Position numbers and translations under genes: made by a program | The notes under the pieces: generated by a model | The model's database searches: none | Told to the model about the DNA's origin: nothing | The model's input: the letters and a program-made list of their open reading frames with translations, nothing else | Shown here: positions 1-5,397 of the stretch, one piece after another | How the letters are laid out: each line of letters opens with the position of its first letter | How positions within the stretch are numbered: position 1 is the first letter of the stretch | Assembly (NCBI GenBank): GCA_024642805.1 | Contig: JAHEAK010000386.1 | Span: 1-5,681, forward strand | DNA: 5,681 nucleotides | Origin: Kofleriaceae bacterium | Lineage (GTDB): Bacteria; Myxococcota_A; Polyangia; Haliangiales; Haliangiaceae | Direction of reading: 5' to 3'

Positions 1-292
1 CGCCGCTCACCGATTTGTTCTCGTAGATGATGCCTGGCGCCTGGTTGCCATCGAGGTAGCTGTGCAGGATCTTCGGACCGCACGTGGCAGCGTCTTTGTC
101 ACCGACACCCGCGCAGGCGGCGATGCTGTCGCCAAGCACGATGAGACGAGTGGGCGGTGCATCGCACAGCGCTGAGGCGGGGGCCGACGCGTCTGGTACG
201 AGGTTGCTGTTGCCATCGCCCCCGCCGTCGCCGCCGCTACAAGCCGCAAGAGAGCTCAGAGAAAGCAGAACCAGGAATGAAGATAGCTTCAT
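1..292 (-). CDS. SGNH/GDSL-family hydrolase lipoprotein, N-terminal part (cut by window start)
   Basis: The minus strand encodes 97 residues from ATG at 292 to the window edge; the C-terminal part is missing. Residues 1-17 form a short hydrophobic signal peptide ending in a lipobox (L15-A-A-C18), so Cys18 is the likely lipidated residue. Ser at +2 would favour the outer membrane in a Gram-negative cell. A Gly/Asp/Ser/Asn-rich linker (19-40) follows. The stretch RLIVLGDSIAACAG (from residue 49) matches block I of SGNH hydrolases, with Ser56 of GDS as nucleophile, and ENKSVSG (91-97) resembles the start of block II. The family contains esterases, lipases and carbohydrate deacetylases; the substrate cannot be told here. 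The start is fixed by an in-frame stop at 302-304 and by the signal peptide, although no good Shine-Dalgarno sequence lies just upstream. The catalytic Asp and His would be in the missing part. The gene lies 178 bp beyond the oxygenase stop, on the same strand. Confidence 0.82.
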   Translation of the reverse strand, partial: MKLSSFLVLLSLSSLAACSGGDGGGDGNSNLVPDASAPASALCDAPPTRLIVLGDSIAACAGVGDKDAATCGPKILHSYLDGNQAPGIIYENKSVSG

Positions 293-369
293 GGAGGGAA
301 GCTAAGAGAGCTGGGCCTCGACAGCAAGCGGAGTTTGCTGGCTTCCTCTGACCTGGCCTCGCCAAGTTG

Positions 370-435
370 GAGCACGGGGCGAGCACGGGGCGAGCACGGG
401 GCGAGCACGGGGCGAGCACGGGGCGAGCACGGGGT
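370..435. repeat. Six tandem copies of an 11-bp unit
   Basis: The unit GAGCACGGGGC occurs six times head to tail at 370, 381, 392, 403, 414 and 425. The first five copies are identical; the sixth differs only in its last base (T at 435). The array lies between the stop codon of the oxygenase (471) and the start of the lipoprotein gene (292), both on the minus strand. Because 11 is not a multiple of three and the array contains no stop, it produces an 11-residue periodic spurious translation in several frames. It has no spacers, so it is not a CRISPR array. It looks like an intergenic minisatellite of a kind that varies in copy number by slippage; any role in transcription is unknown. Confidence 0.97.
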
Positions 436-470
436 GAGGCGCCAGTCACAATGCTGCGCTGGTAGCGCTG

Positions 471-1430
471 CTAGCTGCGCAATTCCAGACCGATTTCGGC
501 CAGTCGCTTGCGCAAATAGGCCCCCGCCGTGGTCGAGGGATAGAGCACCTTGCCACCGGTCTTGGCCACGCAGCCGGGCAGGGGCGTGAGGTCGGCCTCG
601 CGCACCGGGTGCACGAAGCAAGGCATGGAGTAGCGCTTGCTCGCGCGATCGCTCGGGTTGACGACGCGATGCGTGGTCGAGCGAAAGAGGCCGTTGCTGA
701 TGTTCTGCAACATGTCGCCCGAGTCGACGATGACGTGATCGTGCTGTGCCTCGACCTCGAGCCACTCGCCATCGCGACCGAGCAACTCGAGACCGCTGGC
801 CGTTGCGCCTGGCAAGATGGTGATGAGGTTGATGTCCTCATGGGCAGCAGCGCGAATGGCACCATCCGGCGCTTCGTCGGGCACGGGCGGGTAGTACAAG
901 ACGCGGATGATGGTGTCGCCCTCGGCGACCATGTCGGCAAAGAGATCTTGCTGCTCGCCCATGTAGAGCGCGCAAGCTTCTAGCAAGAGTCGGCCGAGCT
1001 TGTCCTGCGCCTTGTATAGAGTGCTCATTCGCTCTTGGAAGGAGGGAATCTGTGCGGGCCAGACGTTGGGGCCGTAGGGTCTGTGCACCTCGTGGGCATC
1101 TTCGACATCGACCCGACCGACTTGGTAGAACTCTTTGAGGTCGGGAGCGCCACTGTCTTTGGCGTGTTCTACGTAGAGGCCGGTGTAGCCGCGCTGACCT
1201 GCCGCGTTGTCTGGCTGGCAGGCCATCTTGCTGGCGACCGGCAATTCGAAGAACTCGGCAGCGCTTTGATAGGCGCCTGCCAAGAGGTCTGGCGTCAGAT
1301 TGTGGTCGGCAACCGCGAAGAATCCGATGTCGCGGAGACTGTCGCCGACAAGCTTTACGAAGCCTTCGCGAGCGCTGCCGCCGCTTAGGAAATCCTTAAC
1401 AAATACAACCGGGATCTCAATCTTCGACAC
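471..1430 (-). CDS. 2-oxoglutarate/Fe(II)-dependent dioxygenase, isopenicillin N synthase-like family
   Basis: The product is a 319-residue soluble protein with the two-part layout of the isopenicillin N synthase-like oxygenases: an N-terminal DIOX_N-like region (about 4-110) and a C-terminal double-stranded beta-helix domain (about 170-280). Iron ligands are visible: His197 and Asp199 in AAHEDINLITIL, and His254 in RSTTHRVVNP. Arg266 and Ser268 in RYSMPCF form the RxS pair that holds 2-oxoglutarate. GDMLQNISNG (238-247) is another family signature. Such enzymes use O2 and usually 2-oxoglutarate to hydroxylate, desaturate or cyclise small molecules; the substrate is unknown. I chose GTG at 1430 because GAGG lies five bases upstream and the family's usual N-terminus (IPVVFVKDF) begins a few residues later. 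The frame stays open to an ATG at 1652, but that extension is rich in Arg, Trp and Cys and runs through the polylinker-like string at 1458-1475. Only about 27 bp upstream of the GTG can be trusted as native. Confidence 0.9.
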   Translation of the reverse strand: MSKIEIPVVFVKDFLSGGSAREGFVKLVGDSLRDIGFFAVADHNLTPDLLAGAYQSAAEFFELPVASKMACQPDNAAGQRGYTGLYVEHAKDSGAPDLKEFYQVGRVDVEDAHEVHRPYGPNVWPAQIPSFQERMSTLYKAQDKLGRLLLEACALYMGEQQDLFADMVAEGDTIIRVLYYPPVPDEAPDGAIRAAAHEDINLITILPGATASGLELLGRDGEWLEVEAQHDHVIVDSGDMLQNISNGLFRSTTHRVVNPSDRASKRYSMPCFVHPVREADLTPLPGCVAKTGGKVLYPSTTAGAYLRKRLAEIGLELRS

Positions 1431-1435
1431 GATAA

Positions 1436-1439
1436 CCTC
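1436..1439 (-). promoter_or_regulatory. Shine-Dalgarno site for the oxygenase GTG start
   Basis: Read on the minus strand, the sequence is TGAGGTTATCGTG, with GAGG five bases before GTG at 1430-1428. This site decides the start in favour of the GTG rather than the ATG 74 codons upstream. Confidence 0.6.
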
Positions 1440-1457
1440 ACGCGTAAGTGCTGACGC

Positions 1458-1475
1458 GGTCGACTCTAGAGGATC
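1458..1475. other. Cloning-vector polylinker match (SalI-XbaI-BamHI remnant)
   Basis: The 18 bases GGTCGACTCTAGAGGATC are identical to the SalI-XbaI-BamHI portion of the pUC/M13/BAC lacZ-alpha multiple cloning site. Overlapping SalI (GTCGAC) and XbaI (TCTAGA) sites are intact. The BamHI site is cut short to GGATC followed by G, as expected where an Sau3AI or MboI end is ligated to a BamHI end. On the minus strand, in frame with the oxygenase, it reads DPLEST, the same peptide found in the pUC18 LacZ-alpha linker. On the left the match stops at 1458: the vector would have CA before GG, here it is GC. The vector match comes from memory and was not searched. Confidence 0.8.
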
Positions 1476-1570
1476 GAGTCGATGGCGGCCACAGAAAAGA
1501 CGGCGCGCCCACCGACGCCAATGACGAGCTCGGTCTGGCTGAAATCCCTCATCTGACCAGCGACGATCAT
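1466..1570 (-). pseudogene. Coding-like 5' gene fragment ending in the polylinker string
   Basis: From ATG at 1570 the minus strand reads MIVAGQMRDFSQTELVIGVG, continues with a hydrophobic segment (GRAVFSVAAIDSIL), and stops at TAG (1468-1466), which belongs to the XbaI site of the polylinker-like string. A second possible start is ATG at 1552. Base composition by codon position (about 62, 41 and 79% GC at positions 1, 2 and 3) is what real genes in this GC-rich sequence show. The residue mix also looks natural, unlike the other frames here. I do not recognise the protein. The simplest reading is the first 30 or so codons of a gene cut off at the GATC junction (1472-1475). A genuine 34-residue peptide is possible but less likely. 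Confidence 0.45.
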
Positions 1571-1700
1571 GAAGCGTATCGAACTCGTCGCAACACTTAA
1601 GCGCGTGGCCGAGTCTTCGCACCCCAAGCTCAGCCCTGAGTTCGACCTGCACGTGAGACTCGTCAGGTCCCGTGAGGGAGCTTTACAAAAGTGCCGATAA
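1569..1700 (+). CDS. Small ORF, 43 codons, unknown
   Basis: ATG at 1569 opens MKRIELVATLKRVAESSHPK and runs to TAA at 1698-1700. GC by codon position is about 64, 41 and 69%, compatible with coding, and the sequence has an amphipathic, natural look up to about residue 37. It then enters the AT-rich region and ends. No convincing Shine-Dalgarno site precedes it. Its ATG overlaps the ATG of the minus-strand fragment ending at 1570 (shared bases 1569-1570), so both starts are unlikely to be real at once. It may be a small gene, a gene remnant, or chance. No family recognised. Confidence 0.25.
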   Translation: MKRIELVATLKRVAESSHPKLSPEFDLHVRLVRSREGALQKCR

Positions 1701-1760
1701 TTAGGCGATGTAATTTTGTATTTCCATTTTGGAGGATTTAGTATAACCGGACTATCGAAA
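1681..1760 (+). promoter_or_regulatory. AT-rich presumed promoter region of the plus-strand operon
   Basis: This stretch is sharply richer in A and T than its surroundings and lies upstream of the regulator gene, where the operon promoter should be. A possible -10 element is TATAAC at 1742-1747. The best upstream partner, TTGTAT at 1717-1722, is only half-matched to the -35 consensus and 19 bp away, so the exact promoter is not settled. An isolated GGAGG at 1731-1735 has no start codon at the right distance. Confidence 0.35.
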
Positions 1761-1790
1761 ACTGGGAAAGCCGGGAAAATCAGGAACTCT
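1755..1790 (+). repeat. Four degenerate 9-bp-phased direct repeats, possible operator
   Basis: GAAA begins at 1757, 1766 and 1775, and GAAC at 1784, an exact 9-bp period. The 9-bp units are TCGAAAACT, GGGAAAGCC, GGGAAAATC and AGGAACTCT. The array ends 34 bp before the ATG of the regulator gene, between the putative -10 element and the coding start. BldC-type MerR-like proteins are known to bind head-to-tail on direct repeats, and the adjacent gene encodes such a domain, so an autoregulatory site is a reasonable guess. The repeats are short and could be fortuitous. Confidence 0.35.
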
Positions 1791-1824
1791 GTCTAGATTT
1801 TTTCGACCTTCGGGCGGACGCAAA

Positions 1825-2523
1825 ATGGACAATACCATAGATAAGCTATTGACAACTGTCGAGGTTGCGCGGCGTCTTCGCGTCGACCAGAGCTCGGTCA
1901 ACAACTGGGTTCGCGCCGGAAAACTCAAATCCTTCCGCACCCCAGGTGGCCACAACCGCATCGCAGAGCGCGAGCTGCAGGTCTTCATTGGTGGCGGCGG
2001 TCTCGAAGTGAGCAGTCAGGGGGAGAGCGATCTCGCCGATAGCGGCTATGGAGAGTGCGGGCCCGGAGACGCCGGCACCCTTGCTGGTGCGTCCCGCGAG
2101 GGCGCGCTCGCCAACCCGCGTCTCGTCTCTCCGAGCGCTGCACGTCGATTGCTCGTCGTCGACGATGATCCCTATGAGCTCGCTCGATTTCGTCGACAAC
2201 TCGCTCCCCTCATCGGCGACACCCTCGATCTGCGTTGCGCAGACAATGGCATCGAAGCCCTGGTTCAAGTGGGCGCCTTCCGCCCGCAAGTCGTGGTTCT
2301 CGATTACGTGATGCCTGGACTCGACGGCATCGAGGTCTGCACGCGTCTGCGCCGAATGCCAGAGATGGAAGACATCGAGGTCGTCGTGATGTCTAGCGCC
2401 ATGACGCCCAGCATTCGCGATCGGGCTCTCGCGGCCGGCGCTGTCGAAGCGTGGGCCAAGCCGCGCCCCATCGAAGACTTCATCGCGCTTCTTGGAATTC
2501 ATCAGGAAGCGCTCACCAAATAA
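1825..2523 (+). CDS. BldC-like MerR-type HTH plus receiver-domain response regulator
   Basis: The 232-residue protein has a DNA-binding domain at its N-terminus and a receiver domain at its C-terminus, the reverse of the usual response-regulator order. Residues 8-56 form a single MerR/excisionase-type winged helix, with EVARRLRVDQSSVNNWVRAG and then GKLKSFRTPGGHNR, close to BldC. A Gly/Ser/Ala-rich linker (57-107) follows. The receiver domain (108-225) has a full set of key residues: acidic pocket Asp113-Asp115, phospho-acceptor Asp160 in VVVLDYVMPG, Ser190 at the switch Thr/Ser position, and Lys212 in AKPRP. It should bind DNA in the cytoplasm under control of phosphorylation by a histidine kinase not seen here. 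The start at 1825 follows a weak GGCGGA. The next gene begins 36 bp after its stop with no terminator visible, so it is probably co-transcribed with, and may control, the enzymes downstream. Confidence 0.9.
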   Translation: MDNTIDKLLTTVEVARRLRVDQSSVNNWVRAGKLKSFRTPGGHNRIAERELQVFIGGGGLEVSSQGESDLADSGYGECGPGDAGTLAGASREGALANPRLVSPSAARRLLVVDDDPYELARFRRQLAPLIGDTLDLRCADNGIEALVQVGAFRPQVVVLDYVMPGLDGIEVCTRLRRMPEMEDIEVVVMSSAMTPSIRDRALAAGAVEAWAKPRPIEDFIALLGIHQEALTK

Positions 2524-2559
2524 CCCACCAATGGCAAGCACTGCCAAGAACTTCCAGTC

Positions 2560-4302
2560 ATGCATTACCCCAATCGCAACAGCTCTACTCATCCACCATC
2601 GGCGCTTCCCGAAACCAGGCGCGCGCGAGATCATCGATACCGAGCCGCCGACTACATCGTCGAAGCTCTGCAAGCTGCCGGTGTCGACACCCTCTTTGGC
2701 ATTCCAGGCGGCTCGATTGCCCCGGTCTACGATGCACTTCTCGAGTATCCCGACATCAACGTTGTCACGACCAGGCACGAGACCAGTGCGGTGTTCGCCG
2801 CGTCCGCGTGGGCACGCCTCACTGGCAAGGTCGGCGTCGTCCTGGTCACCTCAGGGCCGGGCATTCTCAATGCCATGAACGGCATCGCTTCGGCTCGCAC
2901 CGATTCGACGCCCGTCTTGATCCTGGCAGGTGAGGCCGCGCGCGAGGGCTTTGGACGCGGCGCCGTCCAAGAGGGTTCCGCCTACGGGCTCAATATCGTC
3001 ACCATGGCCACGCAGATCTGCAAAGCGGCCTTCGAGCTGAGCTCGTCAGAGGCCGCTCCCTTTCTGCTGCAACACGCCCTGCGCACGGCCAGCAGCGGCC
3101 AACCTGGACCTGTGCTGCTGAGTGTTCCCCTGGATATCCTCTCCGGACTTATCAACCGGCCTGCGATCGCGATGGAGGCACCAGTGCCGGTCAAGCTTGC
3201 GAGTGACGATGTCGAGTCCGCCGCGCGCGCGCTCAAGGCACCAGGTCGCAAAGTGATTCTGGCCGGTTCGGGCGCGCGCTATGCGAGTGCCGAGCTGCTC
3301 GCTCTTGCCGAACGTCTCGGTTGCTCGGTCATGACCACACCCAAAGCCAAGGGTGTATTTCCCGAAGATCATCCACTAGCCCTCGGTGTCTTTGGTATGG
3401 GCGGTCATCCATCCACCTCCGCTTTTCTCGAGGACGGCATCGATGTCTTGCTCGCTGTCGGCACAAGCTTCAACGAGGTTGCCACCGACGGGTGGAGCAA
3501 GGACCTCATCCCTCGCCGCAGCTTGATTCACATCGAAGTCAACGGCGCGACGATTGGCAAGGTGTACGCCACCGATATCGCCCTGGTGGCACCCGCCGAC
3601 GTCGCCCTACGAGGCTTGCTCGATAGCATTCCCGAAACGGAGAGCTCACTGCCCGCGTCCTCGCAGCTGAGCTATGCCTTCGACGCCAAGACACTGGAGG
3701 TGCTCACAGGGGACACGATCTCGGCCCCGCGCGCCCTGTGGGAGTTGCAGGCCTGTTTGCCTGAGGAAACCATCTACACCACCGATAGCGGCACCAATCT
3801 CTTCTTCGCGATCCACTACTTGAAGATCAGGCGTGCCGATGCCTTCATCAGTCTGCTTGGCCTGGGCTCCATGGGCAGTGGCTTGCCTGCGGCGCTGGGA
3901 GCACAGCTGGCCGCCCCTGATCGCAAGGTGGTTGCGGTCCTCGGCGACGGTGGACTCAGCATGGTCGCCGGTGAGCTCTCGACCCTGGCGGCGCTGAAGC
4001 TGCCCATCGTCGTGGCTGTACTCAACGATCAGCGCTACGGGATGGTCGAGTTCGGCATGAAGGCTATCTTTGGTCGCTCTCCCGATTTCGAAATGGCGCC
4101 CTTCGACGTGGTCGGAGTTGCGCGCTCCTGCGGGGCCAAGGCCCTGACCATCTGCAAAGCGGAAGAGATAAGCCAGGCCATCGCCGAGGCTCCTTGCGAT
4201 CGCCCCCTGGTCCTCGATATTCGCATCGAGTGCGGACTCGGTCTGCCAACCAACAAGCGCTTTCAGCAGATCACCAAGAACACGCAAGGGATGGTGAACT
4301 AG
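2560..4302 (+). CDS. Thiamine-diphosphate-dependent enzyme, acetolactate synthase-like
   Basis: The 580-residue protein has the three-domain layout of acetolactate synthase and related 2-oxo acid carboligases/decarboxylases. The N-terminal pyrimidine-binding domain (about 29-195) has FGIPGGSIAPVYDAL and Glu74 in TRHETSA, the cofactor-activating glutamate, and then TSGPG (97-101). The central domain (about 210-358) includes LGVFGMGGHPST (275-286) and IHIEVN, resembling the FAD-binding domain of acetolactate synthase. The C-terminal diphosphate-binding domain has GDG at 462-464 and, 24 residues on, N489-D490. The usual second Asn, a Mg2+ ligand, is Asp490 here, a substitution seen in some relatives. 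It probably joins or decarboxylates 2-oxo acids; FAD use and substrates cannot be judged. No regulatory-subunit gene follows it, and its partner is a KAS III-like enzyme, so a specialised role is likelier than branched-chain amino acid synthesis. About 28 residues precede the conserved domain. ATG 2560 is the only standard start there, with no clear Shine-Dalgarno site. Confidence 0.9.
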   Translation: MHYPNRNSSTHPPSALPETRRARDHRYRAADYIVEALQAAGVDTLFGIPGGSIAPVYDALLEYPDINVVTTRHETSAVFAASAWARLTGKVGVVLVTSGPGILNAMNGIASARTDSTPVLILAGEAAREGFGRGAVQEGSAYGLNIVTMATQICKAAFELSSSEAAPFLLQHALRTASSGQPGPVLLSVPLDILSGLINRPAIAMEAPVPVKLASDDVESAARALKAPGRKVILAGSGARYASAELLALAERLGCSVMTTPKAKGVFPEDHPLALGVFGMGGHPSTSAFLEDGIDVLLAVGTSFNEVATDGWSKDLIPRRSLIHIEVNGATIGKVYATDIALVAPADVALRGLLDSIPETESSLPASSQLSYAFDAKTLEVLTGDTISAPRALWELQACLPEETIYTTDSGTNLFFAIHYLKIRRADAFISLLGLGSMGSGLPAALGAQLAAPDRKVVAVLGDGGLSMVAGELSTLAALKLPIVVAVLNDQRYGMVEFGMKAIFGRSPDFEMAPFDVVGVARSCGAKALTICKAEEISQAIAEAPCDRPLVLDIRIECGLGLPTNKRFQQITKNTQGMVN

Positions 4303-5397
4303 ATGGCCAGCCAGCGACCGGCCGCAGCCGGCATCTGGGGCGTGGGCACCTACCTGCCTCCGACCATTCGCACCAACGACTGGTGGGACAAGGACGTAGC
4401 TAACTCGTGGCTGAGCAAAGATGCCAAGCTGGTGCCGGAGAAGGGCAAGGAGCGCTTCGAGCCCGAGAGCGAAGGCCAGCGTCTCGTGCTCGCCGCCATG
4501 GCCGAGTATCGAAACGACCCCTTCTATGGTGCCGTCGAGCGCCGCATTCTTGACGACGATCTGGATGCCTCGCAGATGGAAATCGAGGCCGCCAAGGCGG
4601 CCATCCGGGCCGCCGACATCGACCCGGGCGCCATCGACATGCTGTTGGGATTTAGCATCCTTCCCGATTATCAGCTCTCTCTCAACGCCTGCACCGTGCA
4701 CCACGCCCTTGGGCTCTCCCGCAACTGCGTGGCCATGTCCACCGACAGCGTGTGCAATTCCTTCTTGCACCAGCTCTCCCTGGCCGAGGCCATGATTCGA
4801 GCCGGGCGCGCTCGCTACGCTCTCTTGCTGCAGTCCAACATCGTCCGTCGCATCGTGCCAAGCGATTGGCCCTCATCGGCCTGGTTTGGTGATGCCGCGA
4901 CGGCGGTCATCGTTGGTCCGGTCAGCGAAGGCTTTGGCCTATTGGCGACCAGCCATCGCGTGGAGGGCAGCACCAACACGGCGCTGGTGGCCTCCGTTCC
5001 AGGCGCTCGCTGGTACGACGAAGGTCGCGTGCTGCTTCATCCGCGAGATCCGAAGGTGGCGCGCTCGATCATCCTGCACGTCGCGGATCACGGCAAGGAG
5101 GTCGTCACCGATGCCCTCGACCAGGCCGGATTCGAGCCCTCGCAAGTCGATTTCTACGCCAGTCACCAGGCGACTTCCTGGTTTCGTCCGCTGACGCAGA
5201 AGTTCATCGGCATGAGCAAGGCGCGCTTTGCCGACACCCACGCCGTCGCTGCCCATGCCAGCGCGTGCAACATTCCCCTCGCGCTCCACGCTGGTCTGCA
5301 CAACGGCAGCTTGCGAAACTCCGACGTGGTTGCCACCTACTCTGGTGGCACCGGGCTTACCTGGTCGAGCGTCGTCCTTCGATGGGGGCGTGGATGA
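4303..5397 (+). CDS. KAS III-like (FabH-like) condensing enzyme or acyltransferase with a Cys-His-His active site
   Basis: The 364-residue protein has the thiolase fold of 3-oxoacyl-ACP synthase III. The nucleophile is Cys151 in STDSVCNSFLHQLSLAEA, FGDAATAVIV (195-204) is the family's FGDGA block, and His288 is in the HQA motif. The C-terminus SGGTGLTWSSVVLRW (347-361) matches the FGGGFTWGS block. Aligned without gaps to E. coli FabH from His244, residue 318 (His) takes the place of catalytic Asn274; the local sequence is AHASACNIP instead of GNTSAASVP. Between RTND (23-26) and VERRILD (78-84) lies an extra segment of about 30 residues, and the WxxxRTGI motif that contacts CoA is not recognisable. 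It should form a Cys-bound acyl intermediate and then condense or transfer it; substrates are unknown. Its ATG directly follows the TAG of the ThDP gene, so translation is probably coupled, with AAGGGA at 4285-4290 as a possible ribosome site. Confidence 0.88.
   Translation: MASQRPAAAGIWGVGTYLPPTIRTNDWWDKDVANSWLSKDAKLVPEKGKERFEPESEGQRLVLAAMAEYRNDPFYGAVERRILDDDLDASQMEIEAAKAAIRAADIDPGAIDMLLGFSILPDYQLSLNACTVHHALGLSRNCVAMSTDSVCNSFLHQLSLAEAMIRAGRARYALLLQSNIVRRIVPSDWPSSAWFGDAATAVIVGPVSEGFGLLATSHRVEGSTNTALVASVPGARWYDEGRVLLHPRDPKVARSIILHVADHGKEVVTDALDQAGFEPSQVDFYASHQATSWFRPLTQKFIGMSKARFADTHAVAAHASACNIPLALHAGLHNGSLRNSDVVATYSGGTGLTWSSVVLRWGRG

Noticed and set aside
370..435. CRISPR array
   Set aside because: The repeats are 11 bp, directly adjacent and without spacers.
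457..477. Small inverted repeat (TAGC-GCT-GCTA) after the oxygenase as a terminator
   Set aside because: The stem is only 4 bp and no T-run follows in the direction of transcription.
289..765. Long minus-strand ORF through the 11-bp repeats and the oxygenase 3' end
   Set aside because: It is a shadow frame kept open by the stop-free 11-bp repeat; it overlaps the well-supported oxygenase in another frame.
1502..1509. AscI site (GGCGCGCC) as further evidence of cloning
   Set aside because: An 8-bp GC-only site is expected by chance in GC-rich DNA and lies within a coding-like frame.
1482..1556. 24-codon plus-strand ORF starting MAATEKTARP
   Set aside because: It is Thr/Pro/Ser-rich, has no ribosome site, and the opposite strand shows a better coding pattern.
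1431..1652. N-terminal extension of the oxygenase to an ATG at 1652
   Set aside because: The extension is rich in Arg, Trp, His and Cys, has no family similarity, and reads through the polylinker-like string. The GTG at 1430 has a good Shine-Dalgarno site and fits the family's N-terminus.
1846..2778. 310-residue minus-strand ORF opposite the regulator
   Set aside because: It is antisense to a gene with clear HTH and receiver motifs and shows no recognisable protein features.
3646..4770. 374-residue minus-strand ORF
   Set aside because: It lies antisense to the ThDP and KAS III-like genes, whose motifs are unmistakable; GC-rich codon bias opens antisense frames.
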